Source: Sinorhizobium kostiense (GTDB lineage Bacteria > Pseudomonadota > Alphaproteobacteria > Rhizobiales > Rhizobiaceae). Taken from it: 64,000 nucleotides of DNA. Where the stretch lies: positions 1 through 64,000 of the forward strand of contig NZ_JAGILA010000004.1 of the NCBI RefSeq assembly GCF_017874595.1, in the 5' to 3' direction. Below the pieces are notes generated by a model. It saw only the letters and a program-made list of their open reading frames with translations. It was not told the DNA's origin and searched no databases. The position numbers and the translations under genes are program-made. Positions within the stretch are counted from its first letter, which is position 1. Every line of letters begins with the position of its first letter. Below are positions 38,531 to 47,682 of the stretch, piece by piece.

Positions 38531-39844
38531 TTACTCGGCGGCCTCGCGGGCCATCGGGTTGTTCGGGTGGGTCGTCCAGTTGGCGTAGTTGGGATCGACC
38601 GGCTTGCCGGTGCGCTTGTCGAGCGTGCCGGCGGCCAGCGGCACCATGGTGATGCAGTTCTCGACCGGACAGACGTTGACGCAGAGATTGCAGCCGACGC
38701 ATTCCTCTTCGATCACCTCGAAATGGCGCACGCCATTGACGAACTGTGTGATCGCCTGGTGCGAGGTGTCCTCGCAAGCGATGTGACAGCGGCCGCACTT
38801 GATGCAGGCGTCCTGGTCGATCTGGGCCTTGGTCACGTAATTGAGGTTGAGATACTGCCAGTCGGTGACGTTCGGCACGGCCCGGCCGCGGATGTCGTCG
38901 AGCGTCCGGTGACCCTTGGCGTCCATCCAGTCGGAAAGACCTGTGATCATTTCCTGGACGATCTTGAAGCCGTAGGTCATCGCTGCGGTGCAGACCTGGA
39001 CGTTGCCGGCGCCGAGCGCGATGAATTCCGCGGCATCCCGCCAGGTGGTGATGCCGCCAATGCCGGAGATCGGCAGGCCATAGGTCTCCGGATCACGGGC
39101 GATCTCGGCGACCATGTTGAGGGCGATCGGTTTGACCGCAGGGCCGCAATAGCCGCCGTGGCTGCCGCGGCCATCAATCGAGGGCTCCGGCGAGAAGGTG
39201 TCGAGATCGACCGCGGTGATGGAGTTGATGGTGTTGATCAGCGACACCGCGTCGGTGCCGCCGGCCTTGGCGGCGCGGGCCGGCTTGCGGATATCGGTGA
39301 TGTTCGGCGTCAGCTTGGTGATCACCGGCATGCGCGTGTATTGCTTGCACCAGCGAACGACCATCTCGATATATTCCGGCACCTGCCCGACCGCGGAACC
39401 CATGCCGCGCTCGGACATGCCGTGCGGACAGCCGAAGTTGAGTTCGATGCCGTCGGCGCCGGTTTCCTCGACGAGCGGCAGGATCGCCTTCCAGGCGTCC
39501 TCGACGCAGGGCACCATGATCGAGGCGATCAGTGCCCGATCCGGCCAGTTCATCTTCACCTGCTTCATCTCGCGCAGGTTCACGTAGAGGTCGCGGTCGG
39601 TGATGAGCTCGATATTGTTGAAGCCCAGCAGGCGCCGGTCGGCGCCCCAGATCGCGCCGTAGCGCGGTCCGTTGACGTTGACGACCGGTGGTCCTTCCTC
39701 ACCCAGCGTCTTCCAGACGACGCCACCCCAGCCCGCCTTGAAGGCGCGTTCGACGTTATAGGCCTTGTCCGTCGGCGGTGCCGAGGCGAGCCAGAACGGG
39801 TTCGGCGATTTGACACCGACAAAATTGTTGCGAAGATCAGCCAT
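38531..39844 (-). CDS. preA: NAD-dependent dihydropyrimidine dehydrogenase subunit PreA
   Basis: 437-residue subunit that reduces uracil and thymine to dihydropyrimidines, the first step of the reductive pathway. FMN-binding TIM barrel related to dihydroorotate dehydrogenase, with the active-site Cys in NFGCPHGMSERGMG. The C-terminus has two [4Fe-4S] motifs (CIKCGRCHIACEDTSH and CVGCNLCVNVCPVENC). ATG 39844 (MADLRNNFVG). It directly follows preT with 29 bases between. Confidence 0.94.
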   Translation of the reverse strand: MADLRNNFVGVKSPNPFWLASAPPTDKAYNVERAFKAGWGGVVWKTLGEEGPPVVNVNGPRYGAIWGADRRLLGFNNIELITDRDLYVNLREMKQVKMNWPDRALIASIMVPCVEDAWKAILPLVEETGADGIELNFGCPHGMSERGMGSAVGQVPEYIEMVVRWCKQYTRMPVITKLTPNITDIRKPARAAKAGGTDAVSLINTINSITAVDLDTFSPEPSIDGRGSHGGYCGPAVKPIALNMVAEIARDPETYGLPISGIGGITTWRDAAEFIALGAGNVQVCTAAMTYGFKIVQEMITGLSDWMDAKGHRTLDDIRGRAVPNVTDWQYLNLNYVTKAQIDQDACIKCGRCHIACEDTSHQAITQFVNGVRHFEVIEEECVGCNLCVNVCPVENCITMVPLAAGTLDKRTGKPVDPNYANWTTHPNNPMAREAAE

Positions 39845-39873
39845 TGTTCTCGTCCTCTCGATCCGTCCTGCCT

Positions 39874-41235
39874 TCAAGCAACGGCGCTCGCCAGCGGTGC
39901 TTCCGCGGCGAAGGCCCGGTTGATCGATTCGGCGGCGTCACGTCCCATGGCGACGGCGGAGACGGTCAGGTCCTCGCCGCCGAGCACGCAGTCGCCGCCC
40001 GCCCAGACCCCGGCGAGCGAGGTGCGGCCCTCCGCGTCGACGACGATGCGTCCGCCTTCCATCTGCAGCGTCCCGAGGCCGAAGGATTCAAAGGTCTGGC
40101 CGATCGCCTTGAAAATCTGGTCGGCGGCGATGATACCCGTTTCCCCGGTCGGCGTCAGCTTACCGTCGGCGAGGGTGGTGTATTCGAGTTCAATGCCGGC
40201 GACCTTGCCGTCCTTGACGGCGATGCGCTTCGGCTGCAGCCAGTGGCGGATGGCAACGCCCTTGGAGGCGGCGAGGTCCTGTTCGAATTCGGAGGCGTTC
40301 ATGTGCTCCTTGCCGCGGCGGTAGCAGATCGTCACCTCCTCGGCGCCGAGGAGCTTCGCCTGGACGGCGGCGTCGATGGCGGTCATGCCGCCACCGAGCA
40401 CCACCACCCGGCGGCCGACGGGAATATCGACCCTCGTCTTCGACTGGCGAAGCGCGGCGATGAAGTCGACCGCATCGTCAACGCCCTCGGCATTCTCGCC
40501 TTCGATCCTCAGCGCATTGACTCCGGCAAGACCGAGGCCGAGGAAGACGGCATCAAATTGCTCTGCCAGGTCGGCGAGCGAGAAGTCGCGGCCGAGCGCC
40601 TGGCCGTGACGGACCTCGATGCCGCCGATCGAAAGGACGTAGTCGACCTCCTTCTGAGCGAAGTCGTCGACCGATTTATAGGCGGCTATGCCATATTCGT
40701 TGAGGCCGCCGGATTTTTCGCGCGCGTCATAGATCACCACCTCGTGTCCCTTGACGGCGAGCCGATGGGCGCAGGCAAGGCCTGCAGGTCCCGCGCCGAC
40801 GATCGCGATCCTGCGGCCGGAGGATGCGGCCCGCGCATAGAACTGCTTGTTCTCCCTCATCGCGGTGTCGGTGGCATAGCGCTGCAGCCGCCCGATCTCG
40901 ACCGGCCGCTCCTCGGCCGTATTGCGCACGCAGGCCTGTTCGCAGAGCGTTTCGGTGGGACAGACGCGAGCGCACATGCCGCCTAATATGTTCTGGTCGA
41001 AGATGGTCTTGGCGGAACCGATCGGGTTGCCTGTCGCGATCTGCCGGATGAACAGCGGGATGTCGATGGAGGTGGGACAGGCCGTCATACAAGGTGCGTC
41101 GTGACAGAAATAACAGCGGTCCGCGGCAACGAGCGCTTCGTGTTTGTCGAGGGGCGGATGAAGGTCGGAGAAGTTCTTTTCATACTCGGCGAGCGGCAGG
41201 CGCCCGGCGAGAATCCCAGATTGCGTCGTTCCCAT
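39874..41235 (-). CDS. preT: NAD-dependent dihydropyrimidine dehydrogenase subunit PreT
   Basis: 453-residue partner of PreA. An N-terminal cysteine-rich region (AADRCYFCHDAPCMTACPT, GGMCARVCPTETLCEQACV) carries [4Fe-4S] clusters. The rest is an FAD/NAD(P) oxidoreductase with IAIVGAGPAGLACAHRLA and VVVLGGGMTAIDAAVQAKL. It passes electrons from NADH to PreA. ATG 41235 follows GGGAG. A RutR-like palindrome lies 52-69 bases upstream. Confidence 0.94.
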   Translation of the reverse strand: MGTTQSGILAGRLPLAEYEKNFSDLHPPLDKHEALVAADRCYFCHDAPCMTACPTSIDIPLFIRQIATGNPIGSAKTIFDQNILGGMCARVCPTETLCEQACVRNTAEERPVEIGRLQRYATDTAMRENKQFYARAASSGRRIAIVGAGPAGLACAHRLAVKGHEVVIYDAREKSGGLNEYGIAAYKSVDDFAQKEVDYVLSIGGIEVRHGQALGRDFSLADLAEQFDAVFLGLGLAGVNALRIEGENAEGVDDAVDFIAALRQSKTRVDIPVGRRVVVLGGGMTAIDAAVQAKLLGAEEVTICYRRGKEHMNASEFEQDLAASKGVAIRHWLQPKRIAVKDGKVAGIELEYTTLADGKLTPTGETGIIAADQIFKAIGQTFESFGLGTLQMEGGRIVVDAEGRTSLAGVWAGGDCVLGGEDLTVSAVAMGRDAAESINRAFAAEAPLASAVA

Positions 41236-41286
41236 TTTTGGCTCCCAATGTTTTCTCAGGATAGGGAACGGTAACACGCTTTATTT

Positions 41287-41304
41287 TTTTATCAAACGGT
41301 AAAA
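41287..41304. promoter_or_regulatory. RutR-like operator before preT
   Basis: On the minus strand, ttttaccgtttgataaaa; 14 of 18 positions equal the palindrome at 33647-33664. It sits in an AT-rich stretch upstream of preT, a likely promoter position. Confidence 0.55.
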
Positions 41305-41431
41305 TTTTGGGCGCGCTTTCCGCAAACGCTGGGTATTTCGGTCTTTTTTCCCGAAGTGCACGCCGATATCAAGCCGGTTTGACGGGGATGGCAAAAAATG
41401 GCAGCAAATCAAAGGGGAAGGAGGGCCATCG

Positions 41432-42385
41432 ATGGCGCGCAAGCCGGAGACCAACAACAGGCTGGACGATGCTGCCCGTGCCGGCTGGCTCTATTACGTT
41501 GCCGGCCGCACGCAGGACGAGATCGCGTCGATCATGGGCATTTCGCGCCAGTCGGCGCAGCGGCTCGTATCGCTTGCCATGGCCGAGCGCCTGATCAAGG
41601 TGCGGCTCGACCATCCGATCGCCGCCTGCCTCGAGGCGGCCGCGCGGCTGAAGGAGAGATATGAGCTGAAATATGCCGATGTGGTGCCGAGCGACCCTGG
41701 GTCTGCCTCGACGACGGTCGGCATTGCCGAAGCGGGAGCTGCGGAAATCGAGCGCTGGCTGAAATCTCCCGATCCGGTCGTGCTTGCTATCGGCACGGGC
41801 AGGACGTTGAAGGCGACCATCGACCAATTGCCGGCCATGGATTGCCCGCAGCATCGCATCGTGTCGCTCACCGGCAACATCCGGCTCGATGGATCGGCGG
41901 CCTATTACAACGTGATCTTCAGCATGGCCGACGTGATCAACGCGCGCCATTTCCCGATGCCGCTGCCGGTCCTCGTCTCGTCGCCGGAAGAGCGCGAAGT
42001 GCTGCACAAGCAAACCCTGGTGAAGATCGCGCTGGAACTCGGCGCGCAGGCCGACGCCGTTTTCGTCGGCGTCGGCGAACTCGGCGCCGACGCGCCGCTC
42101 TGCGAGGACGGCTTTCTCGGCAGGGAGGAAATGGCGGGCTTGATGGCGGCGGGAGCGGCCGGCGAGATCTGCGGCTGGATGTTCGACCACGACGGCGCCT
42201 TGCTGGCGGGCAGCATCAACGAGCGTGTCGCCTCCATTCCATTGCCGCGGCGCGACCGCGCCTCCGTGATCGGTATCGCCAAGGGAAGACGCAAGTACGA
42301 GGCGTTGCGGGCTGCCTTGAAAGGCGGGATCATCAACGGTCTCATCACCGACGAAACCACGGCCGAATATCTGCTCAAGTTTTGA
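41432..42385 (+). CDS. smoC: SorC/DeoR-family regulator of the sorbitol-mannitol operon
   Basis: 317-residue sugar-binding transcriptional regulator. Helix-turn-helix near residues 18-55 (AGWLYYVAGRTQDEIASIMG, ISRQSAQRLVSLAMAE). The sugar-phosphate sensing domain has AIGTGRTLKATIDQLP and GVGELGADAPLCEDGF. It lies upstream of smoE in the same direction with a 300-base gap that holds palindromes, so it likely controls the smo operon. The start is ATG 41432. Confidence 0.88.
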   Translation: MARKPETNNRLDDAARAGWLYYVAGRTQDEIASIMGISRQSAQRLVSLAMAERLIKVRLDHPIAACLEAAARLKERYELKYADVVPSDPGSASTTVGIAEAGAAEIERWLKSPDPVVLAIGTGRTLKATIDQLPAMDCPQHRIVSLTGNIRLDGSAAYYNVIFSMADVINARHFPMPLPVLVSSPEEREVLHKQTLVKIALELGAQADAVFVGVGELGADAPLCEDGFLGREEMAGLMAAGAAGEICGWMFDHDGALLAGSINERVASIPLPRRDRASVIGIAKGRRKYEALRAALKGGIINGLITDETTAEYLLKF

Positions 42386-42463
42386 AAACGGTCGTAACGG
42401 AAGCCTGCTGCATGTCTGCTTGAACCGGCTCGACTCGGGGGCAGGGCATCGTGTGTTTCTGCG

Positions 42464-42508
42464 CTACAGCGACTTTTAACGCGTCTGACGGCACGCGCGG
42501 TGCTGCAG
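42464..42508 (+). repeat. Dispersed palindromic element (diverged copy)
   Basis: ctacagcgacttttaacgcg followed by a variable part and cacgcgcggtgctgcag. Diverged member of the family at 32171-32233; preceded by ctgctgcatgtctgcttgaa. Confidence 0.65.
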
Positions 42509-42576
42509 CGGTCGCGGCGGCTGCTCCTCCTCCCAGTAAATTTCACGAGCGATAACGTAGACAAAGCAGTGCGTTA

Positions 42577-42646
42577 GCATTTGATGCTGCGCTGCAGCAT
42601 CAAATGCGCATTGACTTTATTCGTGAACGGGTGAGTAATTGCTCAC
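42577..42646 (+). promoter_or_regulatory. Two palindromes upstream of smoE
   Basis: First, a perfect hairpin with 14-base arms gcatttgatgctgc/gcagcatcaaatgc and a three-base loop (42577-42607), not followed by T residues. Second, gtgagtaattgctcac (42631-42646), a near-perfect 16-base palindrome with TGAGcaaTTgCTCA-like symmetry, 40 bases before the smoE start. The second fits an operator for a SorC/DeoR regulator such as SmoC. Confidence 0.55.
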
Positions 42647-42685
42647 GAGCAAGGCAAATGCTCAACACCTTCTGGGAGGAAGTCG

Positions 42686-43996
42686 ATGAATTTGAGAACT
42701 TTCCTGCTGGGCACGTGCTCGGCAGTCGCTCTGGCGGGCCTGGCCCAAGCAGAGACCCTGACCATTGCGACCGTCAACAATGGCGACATGATCCGGATGC
42801 AGAAGCTGACGGATGACTTCACGTCGAAGAATCCGGACATTCAGCTTGAGTGGGTGACGCTCGAGGAAAACGTCCTGCGCCAGCGCGTGACGACGGACAT
42901 CGCTACGAAAGGTGGCCAGTACGACATCATGACGATCGGCACCTATGAAGTGCCGATCTGGGCGAAGCAGGGCTGGCTCCTGCCGCTCGACAATCTCGGC
43001 CCCGACTACGACGTCGACGATCTCTTACCGGCGATCCGCAGCGGCCTGACCGTAGACGGCAAGCTCTACGCAGCTCCCTTCTACGGCGAGAGCTCGATGG
43101 TCATGTATCGCAAGGACCTGTTCGAGAAGGCCGGGCTCACCATGCCCGAGGCGCCGACCTGGGACTTCATCGCCGAGGCCGCCCGCAAGATCACCGACAA
43201 GGACAACGAGATCTACGGCATCTGCCTGCGCGGCAAGGCCGGCTGGGGCGAGAACATGGCCTTTCTGACGGCGACTGCGAACTCCTTCGGAGCGCGCTGG
43301 TTCGACGAGAACTGGCAGCCGCAGTTCGATCAGCCGGAGTGGAAGAAAACGCTCGATTTCTACGTCAAGCTGATGAACGATGCCGGCCCGCCCGGCGCCT
43401 CGTCGAACGGCTTCAACGAAAACCTGTCGCTCTTCCAGACCGGAAAATGCGGCATGTGGATCGACGCGACCGTGGCGGCTTCCTTCGTCACCAATCCGAA
43501 GGAATCGACGGTAGCCGACAAGGTCGGTTTTGCGCTGGCCCCGGACACCGGGCTCGGCAAGCGCGGCAACTGGCTCTGGGCCTGGAGCCTCGCCATTCCG
43601 GCGGGTTCACAAAAGGCGGACGCGGCCCAGAAGTTCATCGCCTGGGCGACCGGCAAGGACTATCTGAAGCTCGTGGCGGAGCAGGAAGGCTGGGCCAACG
43701 TTCCTCCCGGTACCCGCACCTCATTGTACGAGAATCCGGAGTACCAGAAGGCGGCCCCCTTCGCAAAGGCGACGCTCGAGTCGATCAACTCGGCGGATCC
43801 GAAGAATCCGGCCGTCAAGCCCGTGCCCTATGTCGGCGTGCAATTCGTGGCAATCCCGGAGTTCCAGGGTCTCGGAACGGCTGTCGGCCAGCAGTTCTCG
43901 GCGGCACTTGCCGGTCAGATGAGCGTCGACCAGGCGCTTGCCAGCGCCCAGCAACTGACGACGCGCGAGATGACCCGGGCTGGCTACATCAAGTGA
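42686..43996 (+). CDS. smoE: Sorbitol/mannitol ABC transporter substrate-binding protein SmoE
   Basis: 436-residue periplasmic binding protein of family 1 (CUT1). Signal peptide MNLRTFLLGTCSAVALAGLA, cleavage after QA. Contains YDIMTIGTYEVPIWAKQGWL and the family segment APFYGESSMVMYRKDLFEKA. The operon partners and the two polyol dehydrogenases point to sorbitol, mannitol and related polyols. GGGAGGAAG precedes ATG 42686. Confidence 0.92.
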   Translation: MNLRTFLLGTCSAVALAGLAQAETLTIATVNNGDMIRMQKLTDDFTSKNPDIQLEWVTLEENVLRQRVTTDIATKGGQYDIMTIGTYEVPIWAKQGWLLPLDNLGPDYDVDDLLPAIRSGLTVDGKLYAAPFYGESSMVMYRKDLFEKAGLTMPEAPTWDFIAEAARKITDKDNEIYGICLRGKAGWGENMAFLTATANSFGARWFDENWQPQFDQPEWKKTLDFYVKLMNDAGPPGASSNGFNENLSLFQTGKCGMWIDATVAASFVTNPKESTVADKVGFALAPDTGLGKRGNWLWAWSLAIPAGSQKADAAQKFIAWATGKDYLKLVAEQEGWANVPPGTRTSLYENPEYQKAAPFAKATLESINSADPKNPAVKPVPYVGVQFVAIPEFQGLGTAVGQQFSAALAGQMSVDQALASAQQLTTREMTRAGYIK

Positions 43997-44048
43997 GCTC
44001 CCAAGGTCGGGGTGTCGGCTGGAAACGGCCGGCGCCTCGGCAACCTCC

Positions 44049-44095
44049 AGAGCGGGACGGGAGAAGGGTGAACTCCCCGGTCCGCGTCCCGCTCT
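44049..44095. repeat. Stem-loop between smoE and smoF (diverged RIME palindrome)
   Basis: Arms agagcgggacg (44049-44059) and cgtcccgctct (44085-44095). The sequence resembles the first palindrome of the RIME1 element at 26936. Placed after the binding-protein gene, it may stabilise the upstream mRNA and lower permease expression. Confidence 0.7.
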
Positions 44096-44170
44096 GACCT
44101 TTTCCAAACTCACCGGTGGCGCATGCGGCATTTCCCGAGCCCGCATGCTTGACACCACATGGGGGACGCC

Positions 44171-45043
44171 ATGGCGACCTTGCATACTCGCTCCGCCGCG
44201 CGGCTGATGATCGCCCCGTCGGTGCTCCTTCTTCTGGCCTGGATGATCGTTCCGCTGGCGATGACGATCTATTTCTCGCTGTTGCGCTATAACCTGCTGA
44301 TGCCGGGAATGGAGGAGTTCGCGGGGCTTTCCAACTACACCTACTTCCTGACCGACCCTGCATTCTTCCAGGCGATCTTCAACACGCTCGCGATCGTGCT
44401 CGGGGTCCTGTTCATCACCGTCGTCGGCGGCATCGGATTGGCGCTGCTCCTCGACCAGCCGATGTTCGGGCAGGGAATCGTGCGCATCCTGGTGATCGCG
44501 CCCTTCCTGATCATGCCGACGGTCGCGGCGCTCGTCTGGAAGAACATGTTCATGAATCCCGTGAACGGGATCTTTGCCTGGCTTGCGAAGCTCTTCGGGC
44601 TACAGCCCTTCGATTTCCTGGCCAATGCGCCGCTCTTTTCGATCATCATCATCGTCGCCTGGCAATGGCTGCCTTTTGCGACGCTCATTCTGCTGACGGC
44701 GCTGCAGTCGCTGGACGAAGAGCAGAAGGAGGCGGCGCAGATGGATGGCGCCGGCGCCTCGAGCCGCTTCATCTATCTGATCCTGCCGCACCTTTCACGC
44801 GCGATCACCGTCGTGATCCTGATCCAGACGATCTTCCTGCTTTCGGTCTTTGCGGAGATCCTCGTGACCACCAATGGCGGTCCGGGCACGCAGAGCACGA
44901 ATCTCACCTTCCTGGTCTACGCACAGGCGCTGCTGCAGTTCGATGTCGGTGGTGCCTCCGCCGGCGGCATCATCGCCGTCATCCTCGCCAATATCGTCGC
45001 CTTCTTCCTGATGCGCATGATCGGCAAGACGCTGGAGGCTTGA
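44171..45043 (+). CDS. smoF: Sorbitol/mannitol ABC transporter permease SmoF
   Basis: 290-residue permease with six hydrophobic segments. ATG 44171 (MATLHTRSAARLMIAPSVLL) with GGGGGA upstream is preferred over ATG 44159. The EAA loop is EEQKEAAQMDGAGASSRFIY. Followed by smoG after five bases. Confidence 0.92.
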   Translation: MATLHTRSAARLMIAPSVLLLLAWMIVPLAMTIYFSLLRYNLLMPGMEEFAGLSNYTYFLTDPAFFQAIFNTLAIVLGVLFITVVGGIGLALLLDQPMFGQGIVRILVIAPFLIMPTVAALVWKNMFMNPVNGIFAWLAKLFGLQPFDFLANAPLFSIIIIVAWQWLPFATLILLTALQSLDEEQKEAAQMDGAGASSRFIYLILPHLSRAITVVILIQTIFLLSVFAEILVTTNGGPGTQSTNLTFLVYAQALLQFDVGGASAGGIIAVILANIVAFFLMRMIGKTLEA

Positions 45044-45048
45044 CACCC

Positions 45049-45879
45049 ATGGCACGCAATGTTTCGACCCAGCGCAAGTTGCTCACCACCGCCGCGGCCT
45101 GGACGATCGGCATCCTGATCTTCTTTCCGATCCTCTGGACGTTTCTCACGAGTTTCAAGACGGAAGCGCAGGCGATCGCCTCGCCGCCGGCCTTCCTGTT
45201 CTTCGACTGGACGGTGGAGAACTATTTCGAGGTGCAGAGCCGGTCCGACTACTTCAAGCACTTCATGAACTCCGTCGTCATTTCCTTCGGCTCGACGCTG
45301 CTCGGCCTGCTGATCGCCATTCCATCGGCATGGGCGATGGCCTTTGCGCCGGCGAAACGCACCAAGGACGTTTTGATGTGGATGCTCTCCACCAAGATGA
45401 TGCCGCCGGTCGGCGTGCTCGTGCCGCTCTATCTGATGTTCCGCAACACGGGGCTGCTCGATACGCGCACGGGTCTGGTGATGGTGCTTACGCTCATCAA
45501 CCTGCCGATCATCATCTGGATGCTCTACACCTACTTCAAGGAGATCCCCGGCGAGATCCTCGAGGCGGCGCGCATGGACGGGGCATCGCTCGCCAAGGAG
45601 ATCATCTACGTGCTGACGCCGATGGCGATCCCCGGCATCGCCTCGACGCTCCTGCTCAACGTCATCCTCGCCTGGAACGAGGCGTTCTGGACGCTCAACC
45701 TGAGCGCGGCACGGGCAGCGCCGCTGACCGCCTTCATCGCCTCCTATTCGAGCCCTGAAGGCCTCTTCTACGCGAAGCTGTCGGCCGCCTCGACGATGGC
45801 GATCGCCCCCATCCTCATTCTCGGCTGGTTTTCGCAGAAGCAGCTCGTACGCGGCCTCACCTTCGGCGCGGTCAAATAA
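45049..45879 (+). CDS. smoG: Sorbitol/mannitol ABC transporter permease SmoG
   Basis: 276-residue second permease. EAA loop [21 protein letters not shown]-terminal membrane anchor [20 protein letters not shown] followed by [16 protein letters not shown], typical of the CUT1 second permease. Confidence 0.92.
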   Translation: MARNVSTQRKLLTTAAAWTIGILIFFPILWTFLTSFKTEAQAIASPPAFLFFDWTVENYFEVQSRSDYFKHFMNSVVISFGSTLLGLLIAIPSAWAMAFAPAKRTKDVLMWMLSTKMMPPVGVLVPLYLMFRNTGLLDTRTGLVMVLTLINLPIIIWMLYTYFKEIPGEILEAARMDGASLAKEIIYVLTPMAIPGIASTLLLNVILAWNEAFWTLNLSAARAAPLTAFIASYSSPEGLFYAKLSAASTMAIAPILILGWFSQKQLVRGLTFGAVK

Positions 45880-45889
45880 GGATACGACC

Positions 45890-46891
45890 ATGGGAAGCAT
45901 CACACTCAAGAACGTCTCGAAGGTCTTCGGTGTCCACGCCGTGATCCCGTCGATCGACCTCGACATCGACGACGGCGAGTTCGTCGTCTTTGTTGGCCCG
46001 TCCGGCTGCGGCAAATCCACGCTTCTGAGGCTGATCGCCGGCCTGGAGGACGTCAGCGGCGGCGAGATCGTCATCGACGGCAAGAATGCGACCGACTTGC
46101 CGCCAGCCAAGCGGGGGCTGTCGATGGTGTTCCAGTCCTACGCGCTTTACCCGCATATGAGCGTGCGCGGCAACATTGCCTTCCCGCTGAAGATGGCGGG
46201 CGAGGAGAAGGCGGTGATCGACAAGAAGGTGGCGGATGCCGCGCGCGTCCTGAACCTTGCCGACTATCTCGACCGCAAGCCCCGCCAGCTGTCCGGCGGT
46301 CAGCGACAGCGCGTGGCGATCGGCAGGGCGATCGTCCGCCAGCCAGAGGCCTTCCTGTTTGACGAACCGCTCTCCAACCTCGACGCGGCGCTGCGCGTCA
46401 ACATGCGGCTCGAGATCAGCCAGCTTCACCAGCAACTGAAAACGACGATGATCTACGTCACCCACGATCAGGTCGAGGCGATGACCATGGCCGACAAGAT
46501 CGTCGTTTTGAACCGCGGCCGCATCGAGCAGGTGGGCTCGCCGCTCGAACTCTATCACCGGCCGGACAATCTGTTCGTCGCCGGATTCATCGGCTCGCCA
46601 AAAATGAATCTGGTGGCGGGAGCCCCCGCGGCGATGCACCAGGCGCACACGATCGGTGTCCGTCCGGAACATCTTGTGCTTTCAAAGGAGCGCGGCACAT
46701 GGCGAGGCACCGTCGGCGTGGCCGAACATCTCGGCTCCGACACCTTCCTGCATGTGAATGCCGACGGCATCGGCACGATGACGGCGCGCGTCAGCGGCGA
46801 CTTCCCCGTGACGCATGGCGATCAGGTATTCCTGACGCCCGATCCGCAACGCGTCCACAGGTTCGATGACAAGGGAATGGCAATCCGATGA
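45890..46891 (+). CDS. smoK: Sorbitol/mannitol ABC transporter ATPase SmoK
   Basis: 333-residue MalK/UgpC-type ATPase. Walker [12 protein letters not shown]-loop [11 protein letters not shown], signature [15 protein letters not shown], Walker [15 protein letters not shown]-loop VTHDQVEA. The C-terminal regulatory TOBE domain includes [11 protein letters not shown] and ends near residue 330. Its stop overlaps the smoS start. Confidence 0.93.
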   Translation: MGSITLKNVSKVFGVHAVIPSIDLDIDDGEFVVFVGPSGCGKSTLLRLIAGLEDVSGGEIVIDGKNATDLPPAKRGLSMVFQSYALYPHMSVRGNIAFPLKMAGEEKAVIDKKVADAARVLNLADYLDRKPRQLSGGQRQRVAIGRAIVRQPEAFLFDEPLSNLDAALRVNMRLEISQLHQQLKTTMIYVTHDQVEAMTMADKIVVLNRGRIEQVGSPLELYHRPDNLFVAGFIGSPKMNLVAGAPAAMHQAHTIGVRPEHLVLSKERGTWRGTVGVAEHLGSDTFLHVNADGIGTMTARVSGDFPVTHGDQVFLTPDPQRVHRFDDKGMAIR

Positions 46892-47661
46892 GACGTCTGG
46901 AAGGAAAGAGCGCTCTGATCACGGGATCGGCGCGGGGTATCGGCCGCGCCTTCGCGGAGGCTTACGTGCGCGAAGGCGCGACCGTCGCGATCGCCGACAT
47001 CAACATGGAGCGTGCGCGAGAGACCGCCGCAGACATCGGATCGGCGGCTTACGCGGTCGAGTTGGACGTTACCCGACAGGTGACAATCGATGCGGCAATT
47101 GCCGCGGTCGTCAAACAGGCGGGCGGGCTCGACATCCTCATCAATAATGCAGCGCTCTTCGATCTCGCGCCGATCGTCGAGATCACCCGCGAAAGCTACG
47201 AGAAGCTGTTCTCGATCAATGTCGCCGGCACGCTTTTCACCTTGCAGGCGGCGGCCAAACAGATGATCGCGCAGGCGCGGGGCGGCAAGATCATCAACAT
47301 GGCGAGCCAGGCCGGACGGCGCGGCGAGGCTCTGGTCGCCGTCTATTGCGCCACGAAGGCGGCCGTCATCAGCCTCACGCAATCGGCCGGCCTCGACCTC
47401 ATCAAGCACCGCATCAATGTGAACGCCATCGCGCCCGGCGTTGTCGAGGGAGAGCACTGGGATGGCGTCGACGCGCTGTTCGCAAAATATGAAAACCGTC
47501 CGCTCGGGGAGAAGAAGCGCCTCGTCGGCGAGGCCGTTCCTTATGGTCGCATGGGCAGGGCCGAGGATCTGACCGGAATGGCAATCTTCCTCGCCTCATC
47601 GGAAAGCGACTACGTCGTGGCTCAGACCTACAATGTCGATGGCGGCCAGTGGATGAGCTGA
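46888..47661 (+). CDS. smoS: Sorbitol dehydrogenase SmoS (SDR)
   Basis: 257-residue short-chain dehydrogenase that oxidises sorbitol (glucitol) to fructose and can act on related polyols. TGSARGIG nucleotide motif, Asp in [10 protein letters not shown] (NAD preference), NNAA structural motif, Ser in [10 protein letters not shown] and YCATK catalytic pair. Four-base overlap with smoK. Confidence 0.92.
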   Translation: MRRLEGKSALITGSARGIGRAFAEAYVREGATVAIADINMERARETAADIGSAAYAVELDVTRQVTIDAAIAAVVKQAGGLDILINNAALFDLAPIVEITRESYEKLFSINVAGTLFTLQAAAKQMIAQARGGKIINMASQAGRRGEALVAVYCATKAAVISLTQSAGLDLIKHRINVNAIAPGVVEGEHWDGVDALFAKYENRPLGEKKRLVGEAVPYGRMGRAEDLTGMAIFLASSESDYVVAQTYNVDGGQWMS

Positions 47662-47682
47662 GCTCTCGGAAGGACGATTACG

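Noticed and set aside
38567-40324. A 585-codon open frame on the plus strand opposite preA and preT
   Set aside because: Antisense shadow of two clear genes. Composition is typical of codon-mirrored reading and no domain is visible.
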